Assembly (NCBI GenBank): GCA_958510875.1 | Contig: OY294068.1 | Coordinates: 159,872,388 to 159,936,387, forward strand | DNA from: Endomychus coccineus | Taxonomy: Eukaryota; Arthropoda; Insecta; Coleoptera; Endomychidae | Reading direction: 5' to 3' | Length of the DNA: 64,000 nucleotides | Shown here: one piece after another, positions 11,018 to 23,542 of the stretch | Layout of the letters: every line of letters starts with the position of its first letter | How positions within the stretch are numbered: position 1 is the stretch's first letter | The notes under the pieces: generated by a model | What the model was told of the DNA's origin: nothing | Databases searched by the model: none | Seen by the model: only the letters and a program-made list of their open reading frames with translations | Position numbers and translations under genes: made by a program

Positions 11018-11760
11018 TTATTTTTTCTTCACTCTGACTACACGAAAACGAAACCCATAATGTTCGAAGAACATCGTGTAAGCCAGAGGTGGATTAATGG
11101 GGGAGGAGATAAGCATTAGAATTTTTTTCCAAGTTTGGAGGTTATAGGCATAGAGACAACTTCTCTGGTCGATAGAAAAATTAAGTCTGGTAGGAAGAAG
11201 TTTGGTAGGTCTCGAGCTTGACAATGAAGGAGTGATTAGCTTGAGCTCATCTAAACCACCTATCTGGAATCTCTCGCGGTCGAACAACATACGAGATGTC
11301 TAATGAACACCAACCATATAGAAAAAGGAGAGATCGCCCACCTTTCTACGATGTTCTAGAGAGGTCAATGAATGCCTACGTGTGACATCATCAATCAGAC
11401 GAATAGCTCTATTCTGGTAGAATCCAAGAGCTCCAGCGCCGAACTCCAAACATGTTAACGTTACTCCAAGATAGGTCGAATATGTGCTTTGTAGATTATG
11501 AGGAGCTGCTGGGATGTTAGTAGCTCTTGGCACGGAATAAAAAAACAAGTTTTTGTGAAGCGGTTTTCGCAATGGATCTCACAGGATCATCCCATGAGAG
11601 GGTGCTGTTGGTGGCGATCCCAAGCATGAATATGGACCTCATAGGAATAGTTATACCTGACATCATCATATTAGAGCGACAATCAGTCTCTTTCTGGCTC
11701 CTCTGGCTTCATTGGATGGTATATGGGCTCTAGATGAGAAAGCAGTATGAAATGGAATAA
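11018..11760 (-). mobile_element. LINE remnant, post-RT C-terminal region
   Basis: Minus-strand translation shows the segment downstream of the reverse transcriptase in Jockey/CR1-type LINEs: MLGIATNSTLSW near 11640, a QNRAIRLIDDVT segment near 11400, HRRKVGDLSFFY near 11330, and FDRERFQIGGLDELK from 11287. The frame changes at least twice. The outermost part (11700-11760) matches 55020-55110, and the rest matches 47385-47945, showing one family. A conserved tail with AACATCGTG recurs at about 60040-60060. Confidence 0.75.
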
Positions 11761-12083
11761 ATGTTCTTCACTTTCACAACTGATTATGATGATCCCTAAT
11801 ACTCCGTGGAGCTCTTATATTCGCTTGCATTTGTCATTTAGAGGAAATTGTTTTTGACTTCTGGATGATTGCTTGGAAAATGTATTCCCATTCTAAGAAG
11901 CACGTTCCAATTCTTGTAGGTTATTGTACAGGTAAATGACGCCGGACTGAATTTTTAGAAACATCCCAAAGAGGCTCGATTGGATTCGCGTCTGAACTTC
12001 GCGGTGGCCACTCAAAGCACGCTTACGATGTGATACCTTGAATTATCTTATATGAAAGAGGGGTTATTAACTGTAAATGAACT

Positions 12084-12708
12084 TTGGAAAGGTGGAGAAG
12101 TTGGTGGAAAGATTATTGCAACAAGAAGCCAACACGTTATTCATCCATTCAATCTTGTATCCCTTCGTCATTTTGGCACAGAAATCTGAACCTACCTAGA
12201 CACTTAGTATCTTCGATTAACCGTTTAAAGTTTGGTCATGGAAGTTTTCCTCAACACTTATACAGAATTCGAGTCACATCGTCTGATTTGTGCGAAGATT
12301 GTAAAATTTTAGGAGATCTGGATCACTTGTTTTTGGGATGCTCCAAATATCTTCCCAGTATTGACAAACTTTATTCGCACTTGATAGAGCTTAATATTTT
12401 TCCACCTTATAACACTGCATACTTGCTTGCGCTAGATAACAAAAATGTGTTAACATGTGTCATAAATTATTTGAGGGAAACAAATCTGAGAATTTAGAAT
12501 TTCCTTTTTACCGTGGTCTGTCTTGTTTGTGTTTTATTTTTAATGCCCTGATAGACCCCTGGGCGAGAAGCGTGTATCCCTGTACTTCCTCTTGCTTGAT
12601 AGTCAATTAAATTTGTGTTAGGTTAATTTTATTTTGTCTAGTAAGCAGCTCCGATTTCATTAAATATATGTATGTGTGTGTGTATGTGTATGTATGTGTA
12701 TGTGTGTG

Positions 12709-12741
<33 letters not shown>

Positions 12742-12800
12742 GCATATTATATTGCAACTGGCTAATAGGCCTTGTCCTAGAGCCAACAAAAAAAAAACTA
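12084..12800 (+). mobile_element. LINE 3' end, I-type, with 3' UTR
   Basis: An uninterrupted frame to 12495 matches the very C-terminus of I-clade LINE polyproteins: WWKDYCNKKPTRYSSIQ, a NLPRHLVSSINRLKFGHGSF block, and a Cys-His knuckle (CEDCKILGDLDHLFLGC). This region follows RNase H in full elements and is thought to bind nucleic acid. After the stop comes a 3' UTR of about 300 bp ending in an A-rich tail near 12790, which supports a plus-strand 5'-truncated insertion. A dinucleotide repeat sits within the UTR. Confidence 0.8.
12665..12742. repeat. TG/TA microsatellite
   Basis: Alternating TATG, TGTG and TATA tract, ending in a pure TA run of about 24 bp. It lies in the 3' UTR of the LINE just described and is likely length-variable between individuals. 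Confidence 0.9.
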
Positions 12801-12839
12801 TAAATGATCTAAACGGCAAATTATAATCTTGTATAATAC

Positions 12840-13860
12840 GTTTTCCAGGTAGAATTTTGCATGCAGAGACCCCGGACGAATAGGGGCTAGTTCTGTGAGT
12901 GCTTCAAATTCCTCCCCAGTACATTTTTATCCAACATCAAATGGTTCCCTTAAAAAGATAGTGCAATCACAAAACCTTCATTCAGGTCCCTCTATCACGA
13001 GCATTTGGACATTTTAGACTCATTTTTACTAGATAATTATGTGAACAAAACTCTTCCAGTCATTGATAGTTTCATGTGCGATCTTTAGCGAACCTTAGTC
13101 TATACGTGATCTGTAATTACGGTAAGCTAAGGTACAGTAGCAGGCATTCTTCTTGCCAATTCGACTTCTTTTATTCTTTTTATGACGGTTAATGCATTTT
13201 AACATTTCGAAGAGTTGCTGGGTCTCGACGTCATGTCCGGTTCCCATCTTTCTGAGCCACATGACTTTCTCATAACTTCCCTCTCAATTCGTAGTATAAA
13301 GGAAGAATAGTAATCAAACTACAAAAATTTTTCAGGATTTTTGCGGAATTATGCGTTTTGAGCCATTATGGGTCGATTTACACTGTTCTTAGATGATGTT
13401 CTTTTGTGCGTGTGTATAAACTGTGGAGACGATTGCGCTCTTCCTATTGGTCGTACGAATTTGAAGTTCTGCAAATCACTCTAAAATGATGGAAATATGA
13501 ACTGAATTATTTTTGTATGCGGTAGTCCCAGTTCAAGTGGTTATTTTGACCTCCACGTTCAGATTTCAAATGGAAGTATTGTATTTTATTGAACCATAAT
13601 GACAACAGTTCTGGTTATCAATATACCTCACACGCATATATTTAACCTACAGCAGTGTGCGAAATTTTCATCTTAAGATTCAAGTAACTTCATCGATATG
13701 ACGTCATAGTCTATTTTGTGTCAAATGTTGATAGCTCTTATGACAACAGGTGTCAGTATACAACAAGGCTATATTTTATCATAATCTGAATAACGTTATA
13801 AAACCTACAGTTATATACATCATGTCATTTGAATAAAATTTCAATGTAACTTCGAGTATC
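12840..13860. other. No feature recognised
   Basis: No domain, intron-exon pattern or repeat could be supported here. The few open frames look like chance. Confidence 0.45.
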
Positions 13861-13869
13861 ACTGCAGTT

Positions 13870-14960
13870 GGTTGTGGAGAAGAGCTATTAGCCACAGTTG
13901 GGGCAATGTGGATCTTCGAAGCAATCCTTGAACGGAGTTTGATATACCCCTTGGTTGTATGGTGGGAATAAACAGAGCTTAGGAAGACCAGAGCAATCCT
14001 GGAGCATCTGAGAAAGTTCATCCCAGGTGCTGCTACAGGAGACACTTGGTGCGATAATGAAGGTGCGGCAACAAAAGCTACTAACAGACTTATATCAATG
14101 GAACTGTGAAAGGCCATACCTCACTACCAATCAGTGGTGAAACAAACCCCGTCTACTCAATGAGAACCGTTGGTAATAAATATCGTATAAGCATACCCCC
14201 CAAAGAAGATTGGTTAAACAATAATCAATCAGCCCTGCCAACCAATGGGGAAATCTGGTTCACTGATGGAGCCAGAAACCGTGGGCAGGCGGGAGCAGGA
14301 ATATACCGCAAGCGCACAGGTTGAAAGTATTGCTCTACCTCTGGGCAAACACGCCATCATTCTCCTAGTGGAGATACTGGCAACAACGTGCTGTGCCCAA
14401 ATATCACTAGGCAAGAATGCAAACTCACATCCGTATATGCGCAGACAGCAAGTCAGCCCTTGTTGCACTGGGTAGCATAAGAATAACAGCTGGTGCGGGA
14501 GTGCATCAACACGCTAAAAAATCTATTCCGGGTCACCGATCACTCTGGAATAAACGAAATAGCCGATGAGCTTGCAAAACTGAAGGCTATACAACCTCTA
14601 ATAGGCACCCAACCAGCAGTGGGCCTCAGAGTAACTTCAAAAAGACAATCCACTGCCTGGTCAGAATACAACACTCGGAAGAGTGGAAACTAGTGAACGG
14701 TTGCAGACAGTCGAAAGCACCGATTGAACCACACATTAGGGAAGACTGGTCTCAGCAAGTGAGGAACATTGTTAAAACCGATGCCAAACTGCTGACACAG
14801 ATACTGACAGGACACGGACTTTCTTATAACCTCAACTACCTACTGGGTGTTGAATAAGGCAATCCACACCACGTGCCCAATATGACGGTTGAGGGCACAC
14901 AAATTGATAATCGCCATAAGAACATCATTGTTAGTGTGGTCGTTGGGCTAGTGAAAATGT
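13870..14960 (+). mobile_element. LINE remnant, RNase H domain and C-terminus
   Basis: Plus-strand frames give the RNase H domain of a Jockey/R1-type LINE: WFTDGARNRGQAGAGIYRK at about 14265-14320, then GKHAIILLVEILATTCCAQI in another frame, then SGINEIADELAKLKAI near 14550. After this comes a degraded LLTQILTGHGLSYNLNYL segment near 14800, the usual sequence downstream of RNase H. At least three frameshifts and one stop are needed to connect them. The part before 14100 is more weakly recognisable. Confidence 0.7.
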
Positions 14961-15725
14961 ATTTTTGAATATTTCCGATGTAGTTAATCAATAATATTCA
15001 GATGGAGAGTAATTACTTGAAGACCCAATTGTTGAAAAGCAGAGACGTTGTTGAACGGAATTTTTGAAAATACATCCCTATCTTGTGATCTTTATTAAAA
15101 AATAATATGTCTTCACATGAATCTATATATACTGTTTGTCTTTGACAAGAATACTATTTATATTTTATTCATAAACTGATTTCATGTCTTTATTCTCCAA
15201 TGAATAAATGGTTCCTTGTTTTACTAATTCAGTCTAGTACCTTTAATTAAATACCGATCATCAAATAACTTGAAAATAATATCCAATATAAATAGGCTAC
15301 ACTGAATATCTATTGCAAAATGTATTTTATATTAATATCAGATGGGATGGGTTATTATTATAGGAGCAAAAGATCATTTGTCTAATTCTAAGAACGTTCA
15401 TTAATAGAAACGAAAGATTAAGTCATCAGATGGTTATGAAAGTAAAATAAATTCAACAATGGGGAACTATTCAAATCAATCTGGTCATTCAACAAATATG
15501 CTTTTTGTGCTTATTAATTTCAAGGCTTTCTAAAAGATTCAGCAGACCCATCATAAAACTTGATTGACTCTTTCCACATTTGGCTGAAATATCTATAAAG
15601 GAAAGGTTCAAATTGAAAAACAAAATATTTCTATTTATTGAATCACCAGACTCCTGAGGAAAATTTGTATTAGAGTAATTAACAAATCTGCTATAAGAAT
15701 GTTTTTTGAGGAGGTACATGTACAT
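14961..15725. other. No confident feature
   Basis: AT-rich. A minus-strand frame near 15489-15560 has LLNLLESLEINKHKK, which faintly resembles the end of a PLE endonuclease, but nothing else nearby supports this. Confidence 0.35.
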
Positions 15726-16164
15726 TCATAAACTGATTTGAAATTGATTTATAACTTTTGTTATAGCTGTTTTGATTTTTCTCTTGTCCAACCTCGCTTT
15801 TCTTTCGACTGCAGCAACATTGTTCCCAACATTTTGTGAAGAATGTTCCATGTTCTGTGAGGGAACCCTGTCAGGATTGGTTTCGTCCTCTGGAGGAGCA
15901 TTTTTTCCTGAAAATAATTGAATACAAATAAATAAATTTTCACTACACGCAAAATATTTTTCAGTGGACACTCAAGTTTGCAACGACTCACCTGCTACCA
16001 CAATGCTCCCCCCACCCGCTTAATTAATAACAAGAATGATAATAGAGTATAACTTAACCATTGTTTCATTAGCTGTTTCTAAATAATTTCCAATTTATTA
16101 CCTGTAGCTACAATCATATATTTCACCCGCAGAAGGGTCCGAAAGCTTTTTTCGTACAAAACGC
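15726..16164 (-). CDS. Three-exon gene model with microexon, function unknown
   Basis: Three minus-strand segments have good splice signals and matching phases. Exon A is 16164-16102, after CTTTGCAG and before GTAATA. Exon B is 16018-15992, 27 nt, after TTAATTAAG and before GTGAGT. Exon C is 15907-15726, after TATTTTCAG, ending in TGA. Each exon begins with the last two bases of a codon, and A and B end with one base, so the frame runs through all three. The product has a basic stretch (LYEKSFRTLLRVKYM), a Gly-rich microexon part (AGGGSIVVAG), an acidic and Asn-rich part and a basic end (KARLDKRKIKTAITKVIN). I do not recognise the family. Upstream exons with the start codon were not found. 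It could also be a retroelement-derived gene. Confidence 0.4.
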
Positions 16165-17320
16165 CTGCAAAGAAATAATTTTGATTTGAAAGTATGAGTA
16201 CATATAAAATATTGAAATATTTATTTCGTTCCGAATTTCTTCGCACCCTAAAACATTTTGTCGCACTAATAGACTTATTTTATGGTCTCCGAATAATTAA
16301 CGGTTTCACATAATCGTAGAAATAAGAATTCTTTCGATTATTCATCAATGCATCTTATAATTTAACAGCACTCGTTCTGATTTCAGAGAAATTCTTACGA
16401 TTACTCATAACCGATGATGATGTTTTTGTGCGTGATGATATGAATATATAATTATTTACAACGTCATATGTAAGAGCACGTCATATTCCTTTTTTAGACT
16501 CATCTGAATCTGTTTATTATTGCAATTAAATGGCATACTAAATATAAATGTCTGAGGCGTATGTGGTTGGTGATTTTCTCAGAAATACGCACATAAGAAG
16601 TTTAAGTAGCGACTCATGTCGACCAATAATGAGGTGTACGATTATTTCAAATCGTTTGTGAGCGATAATATTGTGAACATATCAACTCGTATCAATTTGA
16701 TTCAAATTTAGCAATCGGTTCAGCAAATTTATGAAATTATGAACGACAAAATAATATTGATTTCTGTAAATTTCAACCTGTTGAATAATAAAATTCGGAC
16801 AAAATGAAATTGATTTAATTTTCAAATTACCTTCAATGAAGCCACAATAAAACTAGGAGTGCAAATAATTCAAACTCCACAGTTAATTCCCAAAATATAT
16901 GATGAAATAGATTAAGAACCTATTCATAAGAACCGTTCCTTTCGATAGCATCATTCCTAAAGAGGAAAATCGTAAATGAGGAAAATATAAAGATGCTTTG
17001 ATTTTTAAGTGCGAATCGACTGAATTTCTGAACCTTATTGGTCATTTCATAGAATATTTGAGTGGAAGTTGCGTTCCAAAATTTCAATTGATTCTAATAT
17101 GAAATTTTTGTTCTTAATCGTTGAATGTACTAATATTTGTAGAATATCAATTTGGGGAACTCTGTGTTGACGTTCCTTAAGTAGCCAGTAAAATGAGATA
17201 TAATCATAGACCATGAAACTAGTAGCATAGATTCAAATACATCGATTGTGAGATTTAAAACCAAATTCCATTAAATCTTTTATTTATAGACATCTATGTC
17301 TAGTCAAACATATTTACCAT
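16165..17320. other. No feature recognised
   Basis: Probable intron or intergenic DNA upstream of the minus-strand gene model. No coding segment was supported. Confidence 0.4.
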
Positions 17321-17321
17321 A

Positions 17322-17425
17322 ACACCACTTTGGCCCCGTGAAAGTTATATTTTTGTGAATATAAACCTCCGAAAGGATAGTAGATCATTGACAAATATAT
17401 GTGATTCAATGTCCCGTCATAGATC
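17322..17425. repeat. Interspersed repeat, copy 1
   Basis: The block beginning ACCACTTTGG and containing AATATAAACCTCCGAAAGGA recurs in the same orientation at about 20930-21035, with scattered substitutions. No coding potential. The family is unidentified. Confidence 0.6.
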
Positions 17426-17539
17426 AATTCTTCACGTACAGGATGATCCAAGATTGGCGTCCAAGGCCTATTATGGCAAAAGTAACAAATATAATTAAAT
17501 TCTGAACCTGAGGTTGAAAAATGAACTTAATATCTTCGT

Positions 17540-18425
17540 ATTTTTTTCCAAGAAATTACGCATATTTATGCGCAACATTTATTTCATAATTTTTCAAACT
17601 TTTCCTAGGTCTCCAAAATGTATGGTAATGTTATAAAATTATCTGTATTTGTTGATTTTGTTTTTCTTCCTTTAACGATGGGGTTGAAAAAGGTTTTTGG
17701 GTAGCCATTCATTTCCAATGTATAACGAACAATTTTGGAATTTTTGGGAAGGTCCTCTGGATTGGACAATTTAACAGTGCGATCTGTGAGGCTGTTTATA
17801 ACACTTTTTTTAAAACTTGTTGGTGCAACTAAATTGAAATGAAGATATCGTTGGGACCAAACTTCTTTAGTACACCACGAAGTTTTTATTTTTCCACCTG
17901 AATCATGCCTAATGTTCATATCTAAGGAATATATGCTTTTGTTCACTTTTATTCCACAAGTAAATTGAAGTTTACAGTGGAAATTGTTAAATTCATTAAT
18001 CACGTAGTGAATTTCATCATTGGGAACACACATTAGGTAATCATCTACACACCGTTTAAAGAATACAGGTTGAAAAACTAATGAATTTATCACAGATTCC
18101 TCTAAGCATTCCATAACTAGGTTAGCAATAGTAGTTGAAATCGGAGATTCCATTGTTGTGCCGAATATTTGTCCAAAATATTGCTCACCGTTTTGAAAAT
18201 AAGTGCGTTCTAAACCAAACTTTACTGCATTTATACAATCAGATTGATCTAGAGGTGTGTGATTTTTAATCTATTTTCTAAGTTTTTTGGTGCCAGCCAA
18301 TGCCAAAACGACTGGTACATTTGTAAATAAAGAAGCAACGTCGAAGGAAATTAATAGATGAGCTATGAGTACAGATTGATTTTTTATAAACTCATTAAAA
18401 TGCCATGGAGTGCTTCACATAAAAT
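17540..18425 (-). mobile_element. Penelope-like element, reverse transcriptase
   Basis: The best-preserved PLE RT in the window. On the minus strand, upstream of 18153, the translation shows LISFDVASLFTNVPVVLALA (motif A). The long open part then gives MESPISTTIANLVMECLEES, FKRCVDDYLMCVPND (catalytic VDD), QFTCGIKVNK and KSVINSLTDRTVKLS. The first part has one internal stop. Similarity continues past the stop at 17605 to about 17540 in another frame. The GIY-YIG domain and termini are missing. Motif A and the sequence around it match the 8.3-kb element closely. Confidence 0.85.
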
Positions 18426-18594
18426 TCATTTAATCCTATTATATTGTTGATAAATTGTAGGTAGGCGCTGTAGCAAAACTATATGTTATTTCCGCCCGAA
18501 AAAGTATAACGATTACCAGAAATATTTGTAATGCAATATTTCGATCATTATCCCGAAAACTCTATAAAGTAAGCATGTCGAGAATTAAATTCAA

Positions 18595-19300
18595 AATTTA
18601 CTTCTGTGCAGCGAGTTTTAAAAATAAATGGGTACCACGCTTTCAAATGAAACAATTTACAACTTTCGAATGAGCCACGTATGGAAAAAAAGCTAACTTC
18701 ATCATCCAAATATTGTAAATTCAGAAATTATCGACCAGTCTTTTCCAACGTATAGTTTGGACAGATGAAATCAGTTTTGTCAGCAATGGTAAACCAAATC
18801 GCAAAAATGAGCATTATTTGTCGGTAGAAAACCCACGCCATGTTAACGAAATTGAAAACCATGGACACTTTGTAATAATTGTGTGGTGAAAGATTATTTT
18901 CAGTCCTTAATAGCGAAAGCTATTTGTAATTTCTGCGTGAACAAAACTATCAATACTACTTGAAAACATTCCACTAGAGCTTCATGCCAACATGTGGGTA
19001 CAGCATAACGAAGGCCCCACCGCATAGGGCACGAATTATACGGGAATATTTAAACGTTTACTTTGCAGATAGGTGAGTCGAAAATAATGGACCGATACAC
19101 TTGCCACCTAAGTCTTCAGTAAAGCTTACACAATTACCTCTACAAGAAGAGATCACCAACAGAAAAAAGGAACAGCCTGTAGATCTATCTCTTGAGAAGT
19201 GCCTTAGAAAGTTACAAAACAGGAGGTTAGAATAAGATTGGAAATATGTATGTAAGATGAAGGAACTTTCAATAGGAACAGTTCTGTATCTCAAAATATT
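18595..19300 (+). pseudogene. Tc1/mariner-related transposase remnant
   Basis: Broken frames on the plus strand show RIVWTDEISFVSNGKPNRKN (about 18750-18810), then EHYLSVENPRHVNE and a HFVIIVW segment. Further on, LELHANMWVQHNEGP appears near 18975-19010 and ARIIREYLN near 19025. Order and spacing fit the DDE transposases common in insects with WTDE, NVWCG and MWFQ-DGAP blocks. The second catalytic Asp position (DGAP) reads EGP. Several stops and frameshifts are present, and no terminal repeats were found. Confidence 0.6.
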
Positions 19301-19796
19301 CTCAGTTCTCAATCATTATTGAAATTTTTCAATTAAATGTATTGATTAAATTTACATTCCACTTTTACTTTTGGTCCTCCTGATTGTCAATCGGTTTTCA
19401 TAGATAACTTGGTTTTATCCCCGTTGGCGTGATTTATTGAATGATGCATTGTTTGACTTTGTAGCCATGTAACTTTAACAAAAATAGATATAGAACATTG
19501 TTTATCATAAATGTTATTCACAATACTGAGGGTTTCCCAACTGTGGAAAAATATTCCTGAGAATATACCCATTTTTGAACTCTTTCGATTGAAAATTTAC
19601 ATCAGGGCATTATATTTGCGATCCTAGGTTCAGAATTTAATTATCTTTTTCAGTTTTGTCGCAGTAGGCCATGGGCATCAACTTCAAATGTGTACATTCA
19701 TTTCAGGTGGTACTGTTGGTATCCCGGTTCTTTATTTTATTAATATTCTAAAGGAAGACAATTCAAGTATATTATGATCAAATCTTCTAAATTTTG

Positions 19797-20800
19797 AACA
19801 TCATCGCTTGTTAAACATTATGAGAACTCCTCGATTGGAACGATTCACAAGATCACAAGTAGTTCACTGATTTTCGTTGTGGTAGTATGACCACAAAGGA
19901 CGCCGAACGTTCTGGTGGTTCAATTGAGGTTACAATGCAGAAATCGTCGAAAACATCCATGGTACGATATTGGACGATTGGCGAGTTAAGGTGCACGAGA
20001 TTGCTGAGGCTATGGGCATCTCAACCGAACGGTTACAGAAAATTTTGCATAATTTTTTGAATATGAGAAAGCTATCTGCCAGATCGGTGCCGCATTTACA
20101 CTCTGTTGACAACAAGCGTGACCGTGTCACAAATTCAAAGGAGTGTTTGGCTATGTTCAAGCGCGATAAGAAGTACTTTTTGCGCCAACCGTGGACGAAA
20201 CATGTATTCATTACAACACATCAAAGATCAAATAACAGTCGAAACAGTGAACTTGTCCTGGCGAATCGAAACCGTAAAAGGCCAAATTGGGTTTATCGGC
20301 CAACAAAGTCATGGCGGCAGTTTTTTGAGATGCTCACGGTATCGTCCATATCGATTACCTTGATAAGGGCAAAATGATCACGGGCGTATATTATGCAGAG
20401 CTTTTGGATTGATTCGACGCTGATTTGGAGCGAAAGTGACCGCATTTGGGTAATAAAAACGTGCTCTTTCACCAGGACAACGCACCGGCACTCAGATCCG
20501 CAGTCGCAATGGCAAAATTGCATGAATTACGCTATGAATTGGTTCGTCATCAACCATATTCTCCAGACTTGGCACCCTGCATTTTTTATCTATTTCCAAA
20601 CTTGAAGAAATGGCTCTGCGGAAAGAGATTTGGCTCCAACGATGAGATCATCGCTGAAACAAACGCCTATTTTAAAGAATTGCCAGAATCTTATTATTTG
20701 GAAGGGATCGATAAATTAGAAAAACATTGGACGAATTGTATCGGGCTACAATTATTTTGAGAAATACAATAAGTTTTGACCAAATAAATCATTCCTTGTT
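19797..20800 (+). mobile_element. Mariner element, 5'-truncated and inactive
   Basis: Frames joined by eye follow a mariner transposase. The helix-turn-helix part has VHEIAEAMGISTERLQKI and RDKKYFL. The first catalytic block VDETCIHYN appears in a shifted frame near 20192. Next come IDYLDKGKMITGVYYAELLD near 20350, VLFHQDNAPAL (second Asp) and HQPYSPDLAPCIFYLFP, then GKRFGSNDEIIAETNAYF. In mariners the third catalytic Asp follows ...APS; here the position reads Cys-Ile, so the DD34D triad is broken. The N-terminal start and 5' inverted repeat are missing. The 33.1-kb fragment is a second copy of the same family. Confidence 0.85.
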
Positions 20801-20929
20801 TTATTTTTCTCCTTGCCCTCGTAACTTAGAATATTTAACACAGGATAATTAAGATAAATAAAATTAAAAATTTAACAATATGCGGTATTCGAACCCACAT
20901 CTCTAGATATCTAGTCTAGTTTGTCGACC

Positions 20930-21035
20930 AATTGCACCACTTTGGTTCTGTCAAAGTCTTATGTTTTTGTAAATATAAACCTCTGAAAAGACAGTAGATC
21001 GTTCACAAATATGTGCGATTCAGGTTTATCGTTTT
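20930..21035. repeat. Interspersed repeat, copy 2
   Basis: Same-orientation relative of 17322-17425, sharing the AATATAAACCTC and AGTAGATC blocks. It adjoins a minus-strand tRNA-like segment (20878-20946) that does not fold as a tRNA. Confidence 0.6.
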
Positions 21036-23537
21036 TAAATGAGAAATGTAGGTGATTCAGCATGTTGACCACATATTCCAGTATATCCTGGGATCCAGTG
21101 GATTGTTATTCTGTTCTGCACCATAAGGTGTTTGAAAAATAAGTAGAATAGTGGAATAAAATACAAAATTCAAATTTACAACGATTACTTGTTGACAATT
21201 GTTTTGTCGCACAGTGAGATTATCAAAGCGAGTTATCAACTGAGTTACACTATCATGACAGCTACTTGGTATCTGATGGTTCTCAGAACTTTAAAAGTAT
21301 TTTCAGTGGATCAGCATGATTGTTTCTTATTATACTCTTCGCAGTCTCGAAGAATATATTACATTTACACAAGCTGTTTCTAAAATCGTCAAAAGAGTCC
21401 TAGAGCAAAAATTCCTTCAGCATAGTATTTTTCATCCAATTTTAAGCATTTTTGGAAAAATCCTTCTGTCTGTCTGGATGTCTGTCACGAATGATTGTTT
21501 GTACGATAACTCAGAAGCTGAAGGTCCTATTATAGCCAAATTTTGAGAAAGAATCGTTTGCTGTTTGGTGTCTAATCGTGTGAATAACACATCCTTTATA
21601 AACTTTAATTCCCAAAGTATTCATTGAATCGATTCAAAAGTTTTACAGCTAATTCAAGTTAAGTTATGTTAAGTTTTACCTAAATGTCAACAAAATCGCA
21701 AAAGTAACAAAAACAATTGTTGAAGTCAACAAAAATGTACACCACTGCTTATAACAAACGGCAATGAATCAGTGGTATCATCTGGGGGCTAGAAACCTCG
21801 GCTAGGGTTCGATTCACAGAAACGGAAAACATTTTTTTGTAATAACATTTTCTCAAACACATTATTAATTTGAATATTATTAGTTGTGTAAAAATAATGA
21901 AATAAATAATATGTTTCATTATTTTTACACAAATGCGAACAACAATTATATAAAAATCAGTAACCAAATCAAATGATTTGCGAAGATCGAACATTATCAC
22001 GCACGCTATTTATCTATTCTCCAAACGGCAACACGTTTTCGTACCATTTAGTCTAACGAGGAAAAGTTTCTCTCAATATTTCTTGTGATTTATTTATATA
22101 CGATTCTGAAGCTCTCACACCCTTGAAAGTTGTTTTGCAATTGGAATGGCACCCAGTTTTTATTCCTTTTGATCACAAAGTTGTTATGAAAAACACACAA
22201 ACATATACATATTAAATACTTCATTAAGTTGGTCCTAAGGAATGCAGAAATGTTGAAATATCTTATTCCATTTCTTGATCAATTGCAAACAAATTTTCCA
22301 AATTTTTTTATGCGAAACTTGAAATAAATTAGTAACGTTATTCCCCCAAAACAACAGCGATGTTTTTACCAATATGAGAATGAACTGAAATAGAAGAATT
22401 TGAGAAAGAGTTTAACATGTTTATAAACACATTGCTAAGTTTTCCAGAAAAATGCATTTTCATGAATATGCAATCAAGATAAAAAATGCATTCCATTGTC
22501 GACCTGATATTGAAAATTTTAATGACAGTGAGCGTACAAAACGGCGAGAATATCTGAACTATTAAATTAATAGTTCGAGACCTACTAGTTCTCAGTAAAC
22601 ATAATCAGCGTTCCCAATAGAGAAAAACAGTTTAAGTTGATTCTGATTTAAGAATAACATAAATAAATTTCTCCAATTTGGGAAATGAACGATTAAATCG
22701 TTTATTAGTTCAGAGAAACGATGCATATTCAATGACCAGGATTTCGTAATTTGTATTATTTCATACATTGAGATATAATTCTAAATATAACACTGACCTG
22801 GCATTATTTCGTTGTATGATGAAGCATTGTATTATTAAAGCAAGATCAAATCATTCAACATTTATCACTACTCAAACAATTGGTTCGCAAGAGGAGAACA
22901 AGAGTAGATTTACGATAGTCATTTTTAGCAGTATAGATGATGTTCTTCATAATGAGACATGGACCAGGTCCGGGTAAAAACCAGATGTATTAATAATAGT
23001 TCTCTTCACTGTATATGTTATGCTGGATGTACTCGTTAAGGTTTGAGGTGAATAGATCGAGAGAGATTGTGGTCAGTTAAGGATATAAACTGTAGAACAC
23101 AAATGAAAACTGTCCGGATAAATAAACGTGACTCAAGAAAAGAATACACAAATTTAATAATATACGAAACTATTAGTTATAAATACAATGTCTGAAATTC
23201 TAGTTAAATATTTTTAGGTAATTCACGAGATAAAGATTGGCGTCAATTTCTTTGATTATTCCAAAAAAATTCCAATGTTGTTTTCCTTTACTTCTTACCT
23301 TCTCAATTTTTTTGATATGATCTTGAAACACCATACGACAATACTCACTTTAGAACTATATCTAACACTAACAGTAATGAAACAGTTATATTCCCGCTAT
23401 TTCTAAGATTTTAAGGTCCAGACCATCCAGCCTCACAGAATTAAAAAAGCTGTGATCAATTGATCACGTGACTTTCCTCATTTTCGTTATCAGAATAGTT
23501 TTCGAACATTCCTGCAGTTCAAATGTAAATGATTGTA
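21036..23537. other. No gene recognised
   Basis: AT-rich region without a supportable coding segment. The only distinct structure is the perfect hairpin at 21884-21932. Confidence 0.45.
21884..21932. repeat. Perfect 19-bp hairpin
   Basis: TTGTGTAAAAATAATGAAA at 21884-21902 is exactly mirrored at 21914-21932, with an 11-nt loop. It could be the remains of a miniature element or a structured transcript. No function is assigned. Confidence 0.7.
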
Positions 23538-23542
23538 GGAAC

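Noticed and set aside
12665..12742. Microsatellite as a CRISPR-like or regulatory array
   Set aside because: Simple dinucleotide and tetranucleotide tract in a LINE 3' UTR.
13779..14117. 112-codon minus-strand frame
   Set aside because: It lies opposite the plus-strand LINE remnant and has no family features.
15489..15725. Possible PLE endonuclease tail (LLNLLESLEINKHKK)
   Set aside because: Only a dozen residues fit, with no supporting motif on either side.
20878..20946. Minus-strand tRNA-like segment with A-box and B-box-like words
   Set aside because: The ends do not form an acceptor stem and no anticodon arm can be drawn. At best it is a tRNA-derived repeat.
21762..21826. Plus-strand segment with GGTTCGATTC, possible tRNA or SINE head
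   Set aside because: No cloverleaf pairing and no repeated copy in the window.
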